From NCBI RefSeq assembly GCF_006438785.1, contig NZ_RCZB01000003.1, positions 186,001 through 250,000 of the forward strand: a stretch of DNA of 64,000 nt. Direction: 5' to 3'. The notes under the pieces are model-generated. The model ran no database searches. It saw only the letters and a program-made list of their open reading frames with translations, and had not been told where the DNA came from. The position numbers and the translations under genes were made by a program. This document shows positions 9,835 through 19,274 of the stretch, one piece after another. Each line of letters begins with the position of its first letter. The stretch's first letter is position 1. The stretch is from Rhodanobacter glycinis (GTDB taxonomy: Bacteria; Pseudomonadota; Gammaproteobacteria; Xanthomonadales; Rhodanobacteraceae).

Positions 9835-10488
9835 TCAGGCTGCGATCGGTGCGTTGCGCGCGTAGTCAGCCATCTGGCTGCGCAAGGCAGTCTGGAATGC
9901 CGGCCGCGCCTCGCAACGCTTGACGTAGGCATCGAGCAGCGGAAATCCGGCCACCAGATCCGTATGCCGGATGAATCTCAGCACGGTAGTCATCAGGATG
10001 TCGGCCGCCGTGAAACGACCCAGCAGATAATCGCGACCGTCGAGCCAATCGGAAAGCGCGGCCAATCGAGCCTTCACTTCGTCAACCACCCCGGCACGTC
10101 GCAGTTTTGTCCATGCTTCGCCAGGGTGCAGCTGATCCATCACCAAGAGATTCCAAAGCGGCGGCTCGACGGTATTGAGCGCGGCGAACATCCAGGTAAG
10201 CGTTTCGATGCGCTGGCCGGGAGGCATGAGCGCTTCGCAATGTTCGGCAACGGTATAGACGATGGCGCCCGATTCGATCAGGGTTCCGTCACCGGATTCG
10301 AGAACGGGCACCATCCCGAAAGGATGTTTGCGCCGATAGGCATCGGAGCTTCGCTCCTCGATGTCGATCCAGCGGCTTTCGTAGGCAAGCCCGGCCTCTT
10401 CGAGCGCCCAGCGCACGCGCAGATCGCGCACCAGCCCCTGGGCAAAAGGCGGCACCCAGCTGAAGCCCCACACAGCGATGTTTTCCAT
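9835..10488 (-). CDS. Glutathione S-transferase family protein
   Basis: The 217-residue protein has an N-terminal thioredoxin-type half ending in GMVPVLESGDGTLIESGAI, the classic glutathione-binding cis-Pro and E-S motif. An all-helical C-terminal half contains GRFTAADILM. The likely role is conjugation or reduction of an electrophile with glutathione in the cytoplasm. The ATG has GAGGAG at good spacing; the frame extends further upstream but without homology. It is first in the unit with DUF899 and DUF2182. Confidence 0.88.
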   Translation of the reverse strand: MENIAVWGFSWVPPFAQGLVRDLRVRWALEEAGLAYESRWIDIEERSSDAYRRKHPFGMVPVLESGDGTLIESGAIVYTVAEHCEALMPPGQRIETLTWMFAALNTVEPPLWNLLVMDQLHPGEAWTKLRRAGVVDEVKARLAALSDWLDGRDYLLGRFTAADILMTTVLRFIRHTDLVAGFPLLDAYVKRCEARPAFQTALRSQMADYARNAPIAA

Positions 10489-10655
10489 GTCGTTTCTCCT
10501 CGGATTCACGTCTTGTCGGTGCCGGTTGTCTCCGGCGCGTTGGTTGGTGATCGTGAGATAGACTGCGGCCGGGCCATCGAACGGTGGGAGTGACAAGTGT
10601 GGCGCGATTGAAATGGGCTTGATTCAACAGGGCTCGCTGAAATGAGCTCACTCGC

Positions 10656-11876
10656 ATGGACTCCCTGATCACGGCCGCGGCTCGTGCGCTCGCAGCGGGC
10701 GATCCGCTTGGCGCGTTGAAGCGCGTCGCGCTGCGCGAGGATGCGCCTGCGCTCGCACTGCGCGGCATCGCGATGGCCCAGCTCGGCGATTTCGCACGGG
10801 CAAAAACGCTGCTGCGCCGCGCCGTGCGCGCCTTCGGCCCGCACGAATCGATGGCCCGCGCGCGCTGCGCCGTTGCCGAGGCCGAGATTGCGCTCGTCTC
10901 GCGCGACCTCGGCGAGCCCACCAAAGCGCTCGATGCCGCGCGAGCCACACTGGAAGCGCACGGCGATCGCGCGAACGCCGCGCATGCGCGCTATCTGCAG
11001 GCCCGACGCCTGTTGCTGATCGGACACCTCGATGACGCCGAACGCACGCTCGCCGAACTCGACCCTGCCGTGTTGCCACCCGCATCGCGGGCCTCCTGCG
11101 AGCTGGTCGTCGCGGGCATCGCGATACGCCGCCTGCGCACGGCGGCGGCGCGCGCCGCACTGGTTCGAGCCGAACAGGCGGCGCGCCAGGCCGGCATTCC
11201 GGCACTGACGGCGGAAGTCCAAAACGCTTTCCGCGTGCTGGAGCTGCCCGCCGCGCGCCTGATCACGCGCGGCGATGAGCGACTCCTTCAGCTCGACGAG
11301 GTCGAGGCCTTGCTGACCTCCCCTGCGCTCGTCGTGGACGCATGCCGCCATGTCGTGCGCGATGCGCGCTCGCTGATCTCGCTGGAGCGGCGCCCGGTGT
11401 TGTTCACGCTGGCACGGACCCTGGCCGAAGCGTGGCCGGGCGATGTGCCGAGGGCCACGTTGATCGCGCAGGCTTTCCGCGCCAGGCATGCCGACGAATC
11501 GCATCGCGCGCGCTTGCGGGTCGAGCTCGGGCGCCTTCGCACGCTGCTTCGCTCGGTAGCCGGCATCAGCGCGACCAAGCACGGCTTCGCGCTGGCACCG
11601 CACCACGTGGGCGAAGTCGTCGTGCTGGCCCGTCCCGTCGACGGCGCGCATGCGGCGGTGCTTGCCCTGCTCGCCGACGGTGAAGCGTGGTCGAGCTCGG
11701 CCCTGGCGCTGGCACTCGGCACCAGCCAGCGCAGCGTGCAACGGGCACTCGATGCGCTGGCGGCTGCAAACAAGGTGGACTCGTTCGGTCGCGGCCGGGC
11801 GCGCCGCTGGATGACCCCACCCGTACCGGGATTCCCGACAAGCTTGTTACTCCCGGCGCCCTTTCCCGGCGACTAA
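10656..11876 (+). CDS. TPR-like repeat regulator with C-terminal helix-turn-helix
   Basis: This 406-residue, alanine-rich protein is divergent from the GST gene across 167 bases. The first 200 or so residues are helical pairs resembling TPR repeats. A basic middle region (residues about 280-310) looks like a SARP/OmpR-type winged helix. A second helix-turn-helix (TSQRSVQRALDALAAANKV) is near the C-terminus. It has no receiver or ligand domain that I recognise. Position suggests it controls the divergent GST-DUF899-DUF2182 genes and the propeller gene ten bases downstream, but that is inference. Confidence 0.65.
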   Translation: MDSLITAAARALAAGDPLGALKRVALREDAPALALRGIAMAQLGDFARAKTLLRRAVRAFGPHESMARARCAVAEAEIALVSRDLGEPTKALDAARATLEAHGDRANAAHARYLQARRLLLIGHLDDAERTLAELDPAVLPPASRASCELVVAGIAIRRLRTAAARAALVRAEQAARQAGIPALTAEVQNAFRVLELPAARLITRGDERLLQLDEVEALLTSPALVVDACRHVVRDARSLISLERRPVLFTLARTLAEAWPGDVPRATLIAQAFRARHADESHRARLRVELGRLRTLLRSVAGISATKHGFALAPHHVGEVVVLARPVDGAHAAVLALLADGEAWSSSALALALGTSQRSVQRALDALAAANKVDSFGRGRARRWMTPPVPGFPTSLLLPAPFPGD

Positions 11877-11885
11877 AATGGATGC

Positions 11886-12575
11886 ATGAAACGATCAAGC
11901 GCCGAAATCATCAGCGAGTACGGTCCCTTTCCGGGTGTCGACAGCGTGGGCGGCGTCACCTATGACGGTGAGCGCGTCTGGTTTGCCGCCGGCGACACGC
12001 TGGCCGCGTTCGATCCGGCCAGTGGGGAAGCCTCGCGCACGATCGATGTGGCCGCGCATGCGGGTACGGCCTTCGATGGACGGCACCTGTTCCAGATCGC
12101 CGAGAACCGCATCCAGAAGATCGACCCGAACACCGGCCGCGTGCTCGCCACCATCCCGGCGCCGGGCGCGGGTGCCGACTCCGGACTCGCATGGGCCGAG
12201 GGCACGCTCTGGGTCGGGCAATACCGCGACCGCAAGATCCATCAGGTCGATCCCGAAACAGGGGCGATTCTTCGCACCATCGCGTGCGACCGTTTCGTCA
12301 CCGGCGTCACCTGGGTCGACGGCGAGCTCTGGCACGGCACCTGGGAAGGTGACGAAAGCGATTTGAGGCGAGTCGATCCTCGAACAGGAGAGGTCCTGGA
12401 GGTACTTGAGATGCCACCTGGCGTTGGCGTATCGGGGCTCGAGTCCGATGGCGGCGAGCAGTTCTTCTGCGGCGGCGGAAACAGCGGCAAGGTGAGAACC
12501 GTCCGCCGGACCAGGCGGGTCCCCGCGGGGGCCAGCGACTCCGCGGGCGCCTCCGTCACCGTCACGAGCAAGTAG
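11886..12575 (+). CDS. Beta-propeller (glutamine cyclotransferase/YncE-like) protein
   Basis: The 229-residue protein is built of about five repeated blades, each of the form 'ktDP-tG-v-tI--p' (for example KIDPNTGRVLATI and QVDPETGAILRTI). No signal peptide is seen, so it should be cytoplasmic. The blade pattern is like plant-type glutaminyl cyclases and YncE proteins, but catalytic assignment is not possible from these motifs. It starts ten bases after the TPR-HTH gene. The last 25 residues look unrelated to the propeller. Confidence 0.65.
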   Translation: MKRSSAEIISEYGPFPGVDSVGGVTYDGERVWFAAGDTLAAFDPASGEASRTIDVAAHAGTAFDGRHLFQIAENRIQKIDPNTGRVLATIPAPGAGADSGLAWAEGTLWVGQYRDRKIHQVDPETGAILRTIACDRFVTGVTWVDGELWHGTWEGDESDLRRVDPRTGEVLEVLEMPPGVGVSGLESDGGEQFFCGGGNSGKVRTVRRTRRVPAGASDSAGASVTVTSK

Positions 12576-12618
12576 TCGGAGCGGCCCGCGCGGACGCAGG
12601 CGGCCGCAGGCGGCCGCT

Positions 12619-13770
12619 TTATCGCCGCAGCCGCGCAGGGTCCAGCATGGTTGCCGAGAGGCCGGCGTCCGCTAGATGACCCGGCAGCGGCCGGCCGAGC
12701 GCCAGGTTGGCGCAGGCTTCGCCCATCGCGGCACTGGTCTGGATGCCGTAGCCGCCCTGCGCGGCGACCCAGAAGAAACCCGGGCCATCCGGTGCGAAGC
12801 CGCCGACTAGGTCGCCATCGGCAACGAACGAGCGCAGACCGGCCCAGCTGCGGCGCGGGCGGCGGATCTCCAGCGTGGTCGCTTCCTCGATCCGGTGGAT
12901 GCCCAGCGCGATGTCATAGTCCTCCGGCTGCACGTCGTGCGGCTCGACCGGATCGGCGTTCGCACACGTGCCCAGCAACAGGCCGGCATCGGGTTTGAAG
13001 TAGAAGCTCTCGTCGAAGCTGGTGATGAACGGCCAGTGCGCGGTGGCGAGATTTTCCGGCGGATCGAACAGGAACACGGAGCGCCGCTTCGGCACGATGC
13101 CGATCGGCGCCACGCCGGCCAGCGCCGCGACCTGATCGACCCAGGCACCGGCCGCATTGAGCAGCAGTGGCGCACGAAATGCCTGTTCGCCGTCGTCCAC
13201 CTGCCAGCCACCCGCGCCGCGACTGATCGCGCGGATGCCGACGTTCAGGCGCAGCTCGCCGCCGCGCGCACGCAATCCGCGCAGGAAACCCTGGTGCAGT
13301 TCGTTGACGTCGATATCGGCCGCGCCGGGTTCGTGCAGGCCGATCCGCGCCGACTCGGGGCGCAGCACCGGCACCGCTGCAAGCAGACGGGCCGCATCAT
13401 GCAGTTCGATGTCGCGGGTGAACGGCACGATCGCCTCGTACAGCGCCAGCACATTGTCGGACTGTGCCGCATTGCCGATGATCGTGGCGCCGCGCGGCGT
13501 GAGAATGGGATGGGCCGCGAAACCCGCTGGCGGCTGCATCAGGAACGGTCGCGTGGCACGGGTCAGTGCGCGCACCTGCGGCGAGCCGTAGGTCTCGCTG
13601 AACAACGCCGCCGAACGGCCGGTCGAGTGCATGCCCGCAAAGGTCTCGCGCTCCAGCATCAGCACGCGCGCATGCGGCGCCATGAAATACGCGACCGATG
13701 CGCCGCCGATGCCGGCGCCGATCACGATCGCATCGAAATCCCGAACGTCGGAACTCATGTCGAAACTCAT
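12619..13770 (-). CDS. FAD-dependent oxidoreductase, DAO family
   Basis: A 383-residue flavoprotein with an N-terminal Rossmann motif IVIGAGIGGASVA and a C-terminal FAD-contact block (FFWVAAQGGYGIQTS). The family includes D-amino-acid and glycine oxidases and dehydrogenases, and 2-hydroxyglutarate-type enzymes. In this locus oxidation of D-alanine or D-glutamate freed from peptidoglycan is a reasonable guess. The start ATG overlaps the upstream symporter stop (ATGA), so it is translationally coupled as the last gene of the leftward operon. Confidence 0.8.
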   Translation of the reverse strand: MSFDMSSDVRDFDAIVIGAGIGGASVAYFMAPHARVLMLERETFAGMHSTGRSAALFSETYGSPQVRALTRATRPFLMQPPAGFAAHPILTPRGATIIGNAAQSDNVLALYEAIVPFTRDIELHDAARLLAAVPVLRPESARIGLHEPGAADIDVNELHQGFLRGLRARGGELRLNVGIRAISRGAGGWQVDDGEQAFRAPLLLNAAGAWVDQVAALAGVAPIGIVPKRRSVFLFDPPENLATAHWPFITSFDESFYFKPDAGLLLGTCANADPVEPHDVQPEDYDIALGIHRIEEATTLEIRRPRRSWAGLRSFVADGDLVGGFAPDGPGFFWVAAQGGYGIQTSAAMGEACANLALGRPLPGHLADAGLSATMLDPARLRR

Positions 13771-15005
13771 GCGGTATCGCGCCTCGATTGTCGGGTGACC
13801 AGGCTGGTGGCGGTGAGGTCGGCAGTGACGTTGCCGAGCGTGGCGAGTGCATCGGGGATGGTGTCCACCGCCAGCATCAGGCCCAGCGGACTCAGCGGCA
13901 GGCCCATCGCCTGCGCCACCGGAAGATTGGTGGCGATGAAGGTGACCTGGCCCGGCAGGCCGACCGAACCCAGGCTGATCACCACCGCCAGCATCGCGCC
14001 GGCGAGCAGTTGCGCGGTGCTGAGGTCGATGCCGTAGGCCCAGGCGATGAACACCGCCGAGGTGACGTACTGCACCGGGCTGGTCAGGCGGAACAGGCTC
14101 ACCGCCATCGGCAGCACCAGTGCGGTGACCTGCTGCGGATAGCCGAGCCGGCGATCCGCGCTTTCCAGCATGGCCGGCAGCGAGGCCAGCGACGACTGCG
14201 TGCTGATCGCCACCACCTGAGCGGGAACCAGTGCGGCGGCGAAGCGGCGCAGCCGCTCGCCACCGAAGATCACCGCCACCGGCAGCATCATCACGGTGAC
14301 CGCCAGGTACAGCAAACATTCCACCAGCACGTACACGCCGAGTGCGCTGAGCATGCCCAGTCCCGAGCGCGCGCATACCGACAGGATCAGCGCGAACACG
14401 CCCAGCGGCGCGGCCCACAACACCCAGCGCACGATCACGATCATCGCGTCGCTGATCGCCTGGAAGAACTCCAGCAGCATCGCGCGCCGCACTGGCGCGA
14501 TGCGCGTCAATGCGAAACCGAGGAATAGCGCAAACACCACCAGCGGCAGCATCGCGCTCTGCGCCGCGGCCATGATCGCGTTGTTCGGCACGATCGCGGT
14601 GAGCGCATCGACCCAGCTGACCGGCGCCGCCTGTGCGGCCGATGGAAGCGCAGCGTGACCGAGCGCCGCGATCAGCGCCGGATTGTGCGGAAACAGTGCG
14701 AATACCAGTGGTGCAGCCAGCGCCGCGAACACCGCGCCGCCGGTCAGCACCACGATGAACACCACGATCGCGCGCCGCGCGATGCGGCCCGAGGCCGCCG
14801 CGTCGGTGGCGGTGTTCACGCCCACCACCACCAGCGCCAGCACCAGCGGTACCACGGTCATCTGCAGCGCGTTCAACCACAGCTTGCCGATCGGCTGCGC
14901 CACGTTGGCGACCTGCAGCGCCAGCGCCGGATTCCAGCCGACCAGCAGCAGGCCGATCACCGCGCCAGCGGCGAGGCCAGTGAGCACGCGCGCGGTCGCA
15001 CTCAC
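13767..15005 (-). CDS. Dicarboxylate/amino-acid:cation symporter (DAACS family)
   Basis: The 412-residue membrane protein has the DAACS pattern: MTVVPLVLALVV in an early helix, ISTQSSLASLPAML (the serine-rich re-entrant loop that binds substrate), and a late VTFIATNLPVAQAMG region. Relatives import glutamate, aspartate, C4-dicarboxylates or serine with H+ or Na+. In this operon glutamate from muropeptides is a plausible substrate. The start is a GTG overlapping the L,D-transpeptidase stop (GTGA). Confidence 0.88.
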   Translation of the reverse strand: MSATARVLTGLAAGAVIGLLLVGWNPALALQVANVAQPIGKLWLNALQMTVVPLVLALVVVGVNTATDAAASGRIARRAIVVFIVVLTGGAVFAALAAPLVFALFPHNPALIAALGHAALPSAAQAAPVSWVDALTAIVPNNAIMAAAQSAMLPLVVFALFLGFALTRIAPVRRAMLLEFFQAISDAMIVIVRWVLWAAPLGVFALILSVCARSGLGMLSALGVYVLVECLLYLAVTVMMLPVAVIFGGERLRRFAAALVPAQVVAISTQSSLASLPAMLESADRRLGYPQQVTALVLPMAVSLFRLTSPVQYVTSAVFIAWAYGIDLSTAQLLAGAMLAVVISLGSVGLPGQVTFIATNLPVAQAMGLPLSPLGLMLAVDTIPDALATLGNVTADLTATSLVTRQSRRDTA

Positions 15006-15808
15006 GGCGTGTCACCCGTCGCGGCGATCGCCGGCAACTGCCAGTCCGTGCGCAGCCGCTCGTATTCGTGCTGCGGCAGCAGGATGAAGATCGGCTGGTC
15101 TTCCGGCCGCAGCCACGCCAGCAACGACTGCATCACCGGCGGCGTCATCGCGGTGCAACCCGCGGTCGAATCCGTCGGCGATTTCCACAGGTGCGCGAAG
15201 ATGCAACTTCCCGCCAGTGGTTTCGCCTGCGGATTCTGTTCGATCACGAAACCCATGCGGTAGCGCTGGTCGCCATGGGCATGCAGGTCGCGCCGCATCG
15301 GCTCGGTGGAACCCTTCACCGCGTCGGCGCCGACCACGTTCGCATCGACGATGCGGTTGTAGTGCGCCGCGCCGCTGACGTCGACGCAGTACTCGGTGGC
15401 GTTGAGCGCGAGATACGGCATCGCCGTGTCGACACTGACGGCATAGCCGAAGCTGTCGCCAATGCGGAACACGCCGGCCGGGCTGCGGTTGTCGCCTTCG
15501 CGCTTGACCGGCCCGCCGGTTTGCGGCGCGTTCAAGCCCAGCCCCCAGCCGGCACCAGTCTTGCCGATGGTCACCGGTGCCGCCACGCCGGCCGCGACCC
15601 AGCCATGCGCGCCGCGCGTATACGTGCGCAGCGTGCCGTGATCGGTGCCCCAGTCGGCGATGGTGACCAGCACCAGCTGGCGCGATGACTGCCAGCGGCT
15701 GGCCTTAGCCGGCTTCAGATCATGCGCAGCGCAACCGGCCACGAGCGTCAGCGCCAGCACGAAGCACGCAGCGCACGAACGGGTGTAACGTCGAAAAATC
15801 ATGCGCAC
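15002..15808 (-). CDS. L,D-transpeptidase/carboxypeptidase-like (YkuD) lipoprotein
   Basis: The 268-residue protein begins with a signal peptide and lipobox (LVAGC, cysteine near residue 26), so it should be membrane-anchored in the periplasm. The catalytic segment shows the YkuD-type histidine (IFAHLW) followed by the nucleophile cysteine in TAGCTAM, with T-A in place of the common S-H. Such enzymes act on peptidoglycan tetrapeptides. It sits in an operon with an epimerase and an NlpC/P60 peptidase, supporting a peptidoglycan role. Whether it transfers or hydrolyses cannot be told. Confidence 0.78.
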   Translation of the reverse strand: MRMIFRRYTRSCAACFVLALTLVAGCAAHDLKPAKASRWQSSRQLVLVTIADWGTDHGTLRTYTRGAHGWVAAGVAAPVTIGKTGAGWGLGLNAPQTGGPVKREGDNRSPAGVFRIGDSFGYAVSVDTAMPYLALNATEYCVDVSGAAHYNRIVDANVVGADAVKGSTEPMRRDLHAHGDQRYRMGFVIEQNPQAKPLAGSCIFAHLWKSPTDSTAGCTAMTPPVMQSLLAWLRPEDQPIFILLPQHEYERLRTDWQLPAIAATGDTP

Positions 15809-15826
15809 CTGCCTGCAAAGGATGGG

Positions 15827-16684
15827 TTACGGCTCCAGCATCAGCTGGATACGGTCGAGATTGGCCAGCAGCTGCGCGTGGCGGTCGTCGTGCCCTTCGC
15901 ACAGCAGCACGAACACGCTATCGAGCAGATGCTGCAGCGCCGACTGGTACAACAGCGGTTGGATGTACGGTTGCTCGTCGTGCGCGGACACCACCAGCGC
16001 GATGTCGGCCAGCGTGCGCAACGGGTTGGCGGTGTGCCGCGTCACCGTGATCACCTGGCCGCGGCGCTCGCGGAAATAGCGGCTGATCTTGCACAGCGCC
16101 GGATGGTTGCCGTGCTCGGAAAACACCAGCAGCACGTCGCCGGCACTCGCCGCGGAAACATTGGCGGTCATCCGCGCGGTGTCGAAGTTGTGCACGGTGA
16201 GGATGCCCAGCAAGGACAGCTTCAGCGCGAAGCCACGTGCGTAGATGTCGTCCTCGCCCAGACCGATGATGAATACCTTGCCGGCGCGACCGGCCTGCTC
16301 GATCGCGTCCGCCACTGCATGAATGGTCTGCGGCGGGTTGATCAACCGGGTCGCCTCTTCGGCCTCGGATTTACGTCGCCACAGGTTGCCGGCGAGCGAG
16401 GCATCGGACACGCCGTCGGCGGATGCCGTCAGCTGCGGCGTATCGCCGTTGTCGGCACGGGCAATCGCCTCGCCGACCGAATACTTGAGATCCGGATAAC
16501 CCTTGAAACCCAGCTTCTGGGTGAACTTGACCACGCTGGACTGACTGATGCCCAGCGCGTTGGCCAGCTGTTGCGAGGAGTAATCGCGCAGCAGCTGCGC
16601 GTTCTCCAGGATGAAGTCGGCGATGCGCCGCTCCACCGCCGACATCTGGTCGCGTTCCGAACGGATTTTGACCAGCGCGGACAT
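15827..16684 (-). CDS. MurR/RpiR-family transcriptional regulator
   Basis: From ATG 16684 the protein has 285 residues: an N-terminal HTH_6 domain (SSQQLANALGISQSSVVKFTQKLGFKG region, residues about 35-65) and a C-terminal SIS sugar-phosphate-binding domain (VFIIGLGEDD...VLLVFSEHGNH). MurR of E. coli senses MurNAc-6-P and controls cell-wall sugar uptake. In this locus the ligand may be a muropeptide product or sugar phosphate. It overlaps the epimerase stop by one base (TGATG). It is the only regulator in the 12.6-32 kb locus and so its likely controller. Confidence 0.88.
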   Translation of the reverse strand: MSALVKIRSERDQMSAVERRIADFILENAQLLRDYSSQQLANALGISQSSVVKFTQKLGFKGYPDLKYSVGEAIARADNGDTPQLTASADGVSDASLAGNLWRRKSEAEEATRLINPPQTIHAVADAIEQAGRAGKVFIIGLGEDDIYARGFALKLSLLGILTVHNFDTARMTANVSAASAGDVLLVFSEHGNHPALCKISRYFRERRGQVITVTRHTANPLRTLADIALVVSAHDEQPYIQPLLYQSALQHLLDSVFVLLCEGHDDRHAQLLANLDRIQLMLEP

Positions 16685-17781
16685 CAAGCTTCGATCCTCT
16701 CCAGTCCGCGGATCTCGCGGATACCCAGACCGGGCGCATCCGTCACCGAGATTTCCGATTCGTTGAAGATTACCCCACCGTCGACCGGATTGAACTGGCA
16801 CAGCGAGGGTCCGTCCAGGTCGATCTTGGTGATCACGTTCGACTTGGCCACCGCCACATGCACCGCCGCGGCCACGCTGATGCTGGTCTCCAGCATGCAG
16901 CCGATCATGCACTCGACGCCGTGCATCGCCGCGATATCGGCGATGCGGATCGCGTTGGAGATGCCGCCGGTCTTCATCAGCTTGATGTTGATGATGTCGG
17001 CCGCGCGCAGGCGGATCAGCTCGATCACCTCCATCGGGCCGAACACGCTCTCGTCGGCCATTACCGGCGTATGCACGCGCTCGGTGACGTAACGCATGCC
17101 GGCCAGGTCGCGCGCCTTTACCGGCTGCTCGATCAGCTCCAGCTTGATGCCGGCGTCCTCCAGCGTCTGCAGCGCGTACACCGCCTGCTTCGCGGTCCAG
17201 CCCTGGTTCGCGTCCAGCCGCAGCAAGGCGCGACCTTCCACGGCGGCATAGATCGCCTTGACCCGCTCGATGTCGACGCCGATGTCCTTGCCGACCTTGA
17301 TCTTCAGCGATTCGAAACCGCGCTCCACCGCGGAGACCGAATCGGCCACCATCTTGTCGATGTAGTCGACGCTGATGGTGATGTCGGTGGTGATCACCGG
17401 GTCGCCGCCGCCGAGCAGTTTGTACAGCGGCGCGTTGTAGAGCTGGCCCCACAGGTCGTAGATCGCGATCTCCACCGCCGCCTTGGCGCTGGTGTTCTTC
17501 TCCATCGCACTCTGGATCAGCTGGGTGATGTGGTTGAGGTCGGCGATCTCCTGGCCGATCAGGCGCGGCGAGATGTAGTGGCGGATCGCGGCGATGATCG
17601 AGCCGTGCGTGTCGCCGGTGATCACCGCGGTGGCCGGTGCCTCGCCGTAGCCGACGTGACCGGAGTCGGTATGCACCATCACCACGATGTCTTCGACTGT
17701 ATTGACCGTGCGCAGCGCGGTCTTGAACGGGGTCTTCAGCGGTACCCGCAGCATGCCGAACTGGATGTCGGTGATTTTCAT
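16684..17781 (-). CDS. ykfB: L-Ala-D/L-Glu (dipeptide) epimerase
   Basis: This 365-residue enolase-superfamily protein has the full catalytic set of dipeptide epimerases: LKIKVG (the KxK base), LDANQGW, LIEQPV and MADES for metal binding, and the second base lysine in INIKLMKTGG. It converts L-Ala-D-Glu, released from peptidoglycan peptides, to L-Ala-L-Glu. No signal peptide is present, so it acts in the cytoplasm. In Bacillus the homologous ykfB lies with ykfC, an NlpC/P60 endopeptidase. Here the C40 peptidase gene is likewise the next gene upstream. Confidence 0.88.
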   Translation of the reverse strand: MKITDIQFGMLRVPLKTPFKTALRTVNTVEDIVVMVHTDSGHVGYGEAPATAVITGDTHGSIIAAIRHYISPRLIGQEIADLNHITQLIQSAMEKNTSAKAAVEIAIYDLWGQLYNAPLYKLLGGGDPVITTDITISVDYIDKMVADSVSAVERGFESLKIKVGKDIGVDIERVKAIYAAVEGRALLRLDANQGWTAKQAVYALQTLEDAGIKLELIEQPVKARDLAGMRYVTERVHTPVMADESVFGPMEVIELIRLRAADIINIKLMKTGGISNAIRIADIAAMHGVECMIGCMLETSISVAAAVHVAVAKSNVITKIDLDGPSLCQFNPVDGGVIFNESEISVTDAPGLGIREIRGLERIEA

Positions 17782-17838
17782 GGCAAAGCCTTCATGGAAT
17801 CCGTGTCCCTGTTTCTTCTTGGAGCGATCTGCGGCGGC

Positions 17839-19248
17839 TCAGTGGCGAATGCGCACGATGCTGGTCATGCGGTCGACGAACGTCTGGTGATCATTGAACT
17901 GCATCGGCAACAGCGGCGTGACCGACACCGCGTTGAGCTTGATGCGGCGCATGCTGCCGTCGGCCTGGCGATAGGTCATGCCGCCGACGTCGTGGATCAC
18001 GTACGGCTGGCCGTCGCGCTGACCGATCACCATCATCACGTGGCCGGGGATGTAGACCAGGTCGCCAACCTGCAGCTCGTGCGCCGCCTTGATGCGCGCC
18101 TCGCGGCTGTCCTTGTCGGTGAACGCGCGGTGCTCCAGCGCCGGGCTGATCGCCTGCTTGCTGGTGTTGCGCGGCATCTGCACGCCCATGCTGCGGTAGA
18201 CATCGGAGACGAAACCGCTGCAGTCGCGGCCGTCGTACGCATGGCCCCAGCCGTAGCGTTCGCCGAGGAACTTGAACGCCTGGCCGATGATGTTGGCCGG
18301 CGTCAGCGGCAGGTAGTCGCCGGCGGTGTCGGTGTTCTTCTGCAGCAGCGCCGGGCTGAACTGCAGTTTGCCGTCGGCGCCGCGCAGCGGCAGCTGCAAT
18401 GTATACGCGGCATACGGCGTCTGCCCGTTGACCGGCTGGTCCGCGGGCAGATCGGTCTGCAACGGCACGCGCGTACTCATGTCGAGCTGCAGTTGCGAGA
18501 CGCCCGGCACCTCGCGCGCGAACACGGTGCGCTCGGTGGCGCCGGTAATCACCCGATACGGCGTCTTGTCGGCATAGCCGAAGACCTGTGCGGCGCTGCC
18601 TTCGGCCACGTTCTCCTTCTCGGTCCACGCGGCATAGCGCGGGCTCACCACGAACAGCCAATGTCCGTCGCGGCTGGCATGCACGATCGCCACCGGCACG
18701 CCGGGAAACTCGGCGGTTTCCTGGAAGCGGTCGATATCGGTGTCACCCTTTGAACTGAAGACACGCAAGTTGGTGGGAAAGCTGCGGAACGACGCGCGCC
18801 GTACCATCAGGCCGTAACGCGTGTCCTGCTGCGCTGGAATGTCGGACAGCGCGAGGTTGTCGACCAGCGCATCCAGCGTGGCGGCGGCCACTGACTTGCC
18901 GTCGACGTCATACAGCTGCCGCGTGGGCCGTTCCGACAGCTCATTGATCCAGCCGGCTACCTGCTCGCGCGTCAACGTCTTCGGCAACGCACGCAGGTCG
19001 TGCATCGACGGATCGGTCTTCAGCAGCGTCGCGTTCTCCGCCTCGATCTGCGCACGGGTGAGGATCACCCGATCCGGCTGCTTCTGCAGACCAATCCAGT
19101 ACGCCGGCGTGAGTTGCGCATCGCCCACGCCCATCACGCCCGACGGCGGGATCGCACTAGTGGAGATGTTGTCGCGCGCGTGCAGCGGCGCCACGACAAG
19201 GCCGAGGACGAACAGCGTGGCTAGTGGAAGCGGAAGCGGAAGTCGCAT
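17839..19248 (-). CDS. Secreted NlpC/P60 (C40) peptidase, YkfC-like
   Basis: The 469-residue protein has a signal peptide (residues 1-24, ending LHARD), a middle region consistent with SH3-like domains, and a C-terminal NlpC/P60 domain. The catalytic cysteine is in GRDCSGFVSDVY, the histidine in IPGHVMMVIG, and a third polar residue in VIHDVGG. Family members cut the gamma-D-Glu-diaminopimelate bond of peptidoglycan peptides, yielding L-Ala-D-Glu for the epimerase encoded next. The ATG has AGGAG eight bases upstream. Open frame further upstream lies within the DUF819 gene and is a shadow. Confidence 0.88.
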   Translation of the reverse strand: MRLPLPLPLATLFVLGLVVAPLHARDNISTSAIPPSGVMGVGDAQLTPAYWIGLQKQPDRVILTRAQIEAENATLLKTDPSMHDLRALPKTLTREQVAGWINELSERPTRQLYDVDGKSVAAATLDALVDNLALSDIPAQQDTRYGLMVRRASFRSFPTNLRVFSSKGDTDIDRFQETAEFPGVPVAIVHASRDGHWLFVVSPRYAAWTEKENVAEGSAAQVFGYADKTPYRVITGATERTVFAREVPGVSQLQLDMSTRVPLQTDLPADQPVNGQTPYAAYTLQLPLRGADGKLQFSPALLQKNTDTAGDYLPLTPANIIGQAFKFLGERYGWGHAYDGRDCSGFVSDVYRSMGVQMPRNTSKQAISPALEHRAFTDKDSREARIKAAHELQVGDLVYIPGHVMMVIGQRDGQPYVIHDVGGMTYRQADGSMRRIKLNAVSVTPLLPMQFNDHQTFVDRMTSIVRIRH

Positions 19249-19274
19249 GATCTTGCTCCTGAAATAAGGCCCGC

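Noticed and set aside
12619..15015. 798-residue fused frame covering the DAO and symporter genes
   Set aside because: Its first half is the antisense-free alternate frame of the symporter gene; each real gene has its own start and family motifs.
16858..18753. 631-residue plus-strand frame opposite epimerase and C40 genes
   Set aside because: Histidine/arginine/glutamine-rich shadow with no ribosome site; both minus-strand genes have catalytic motifs.
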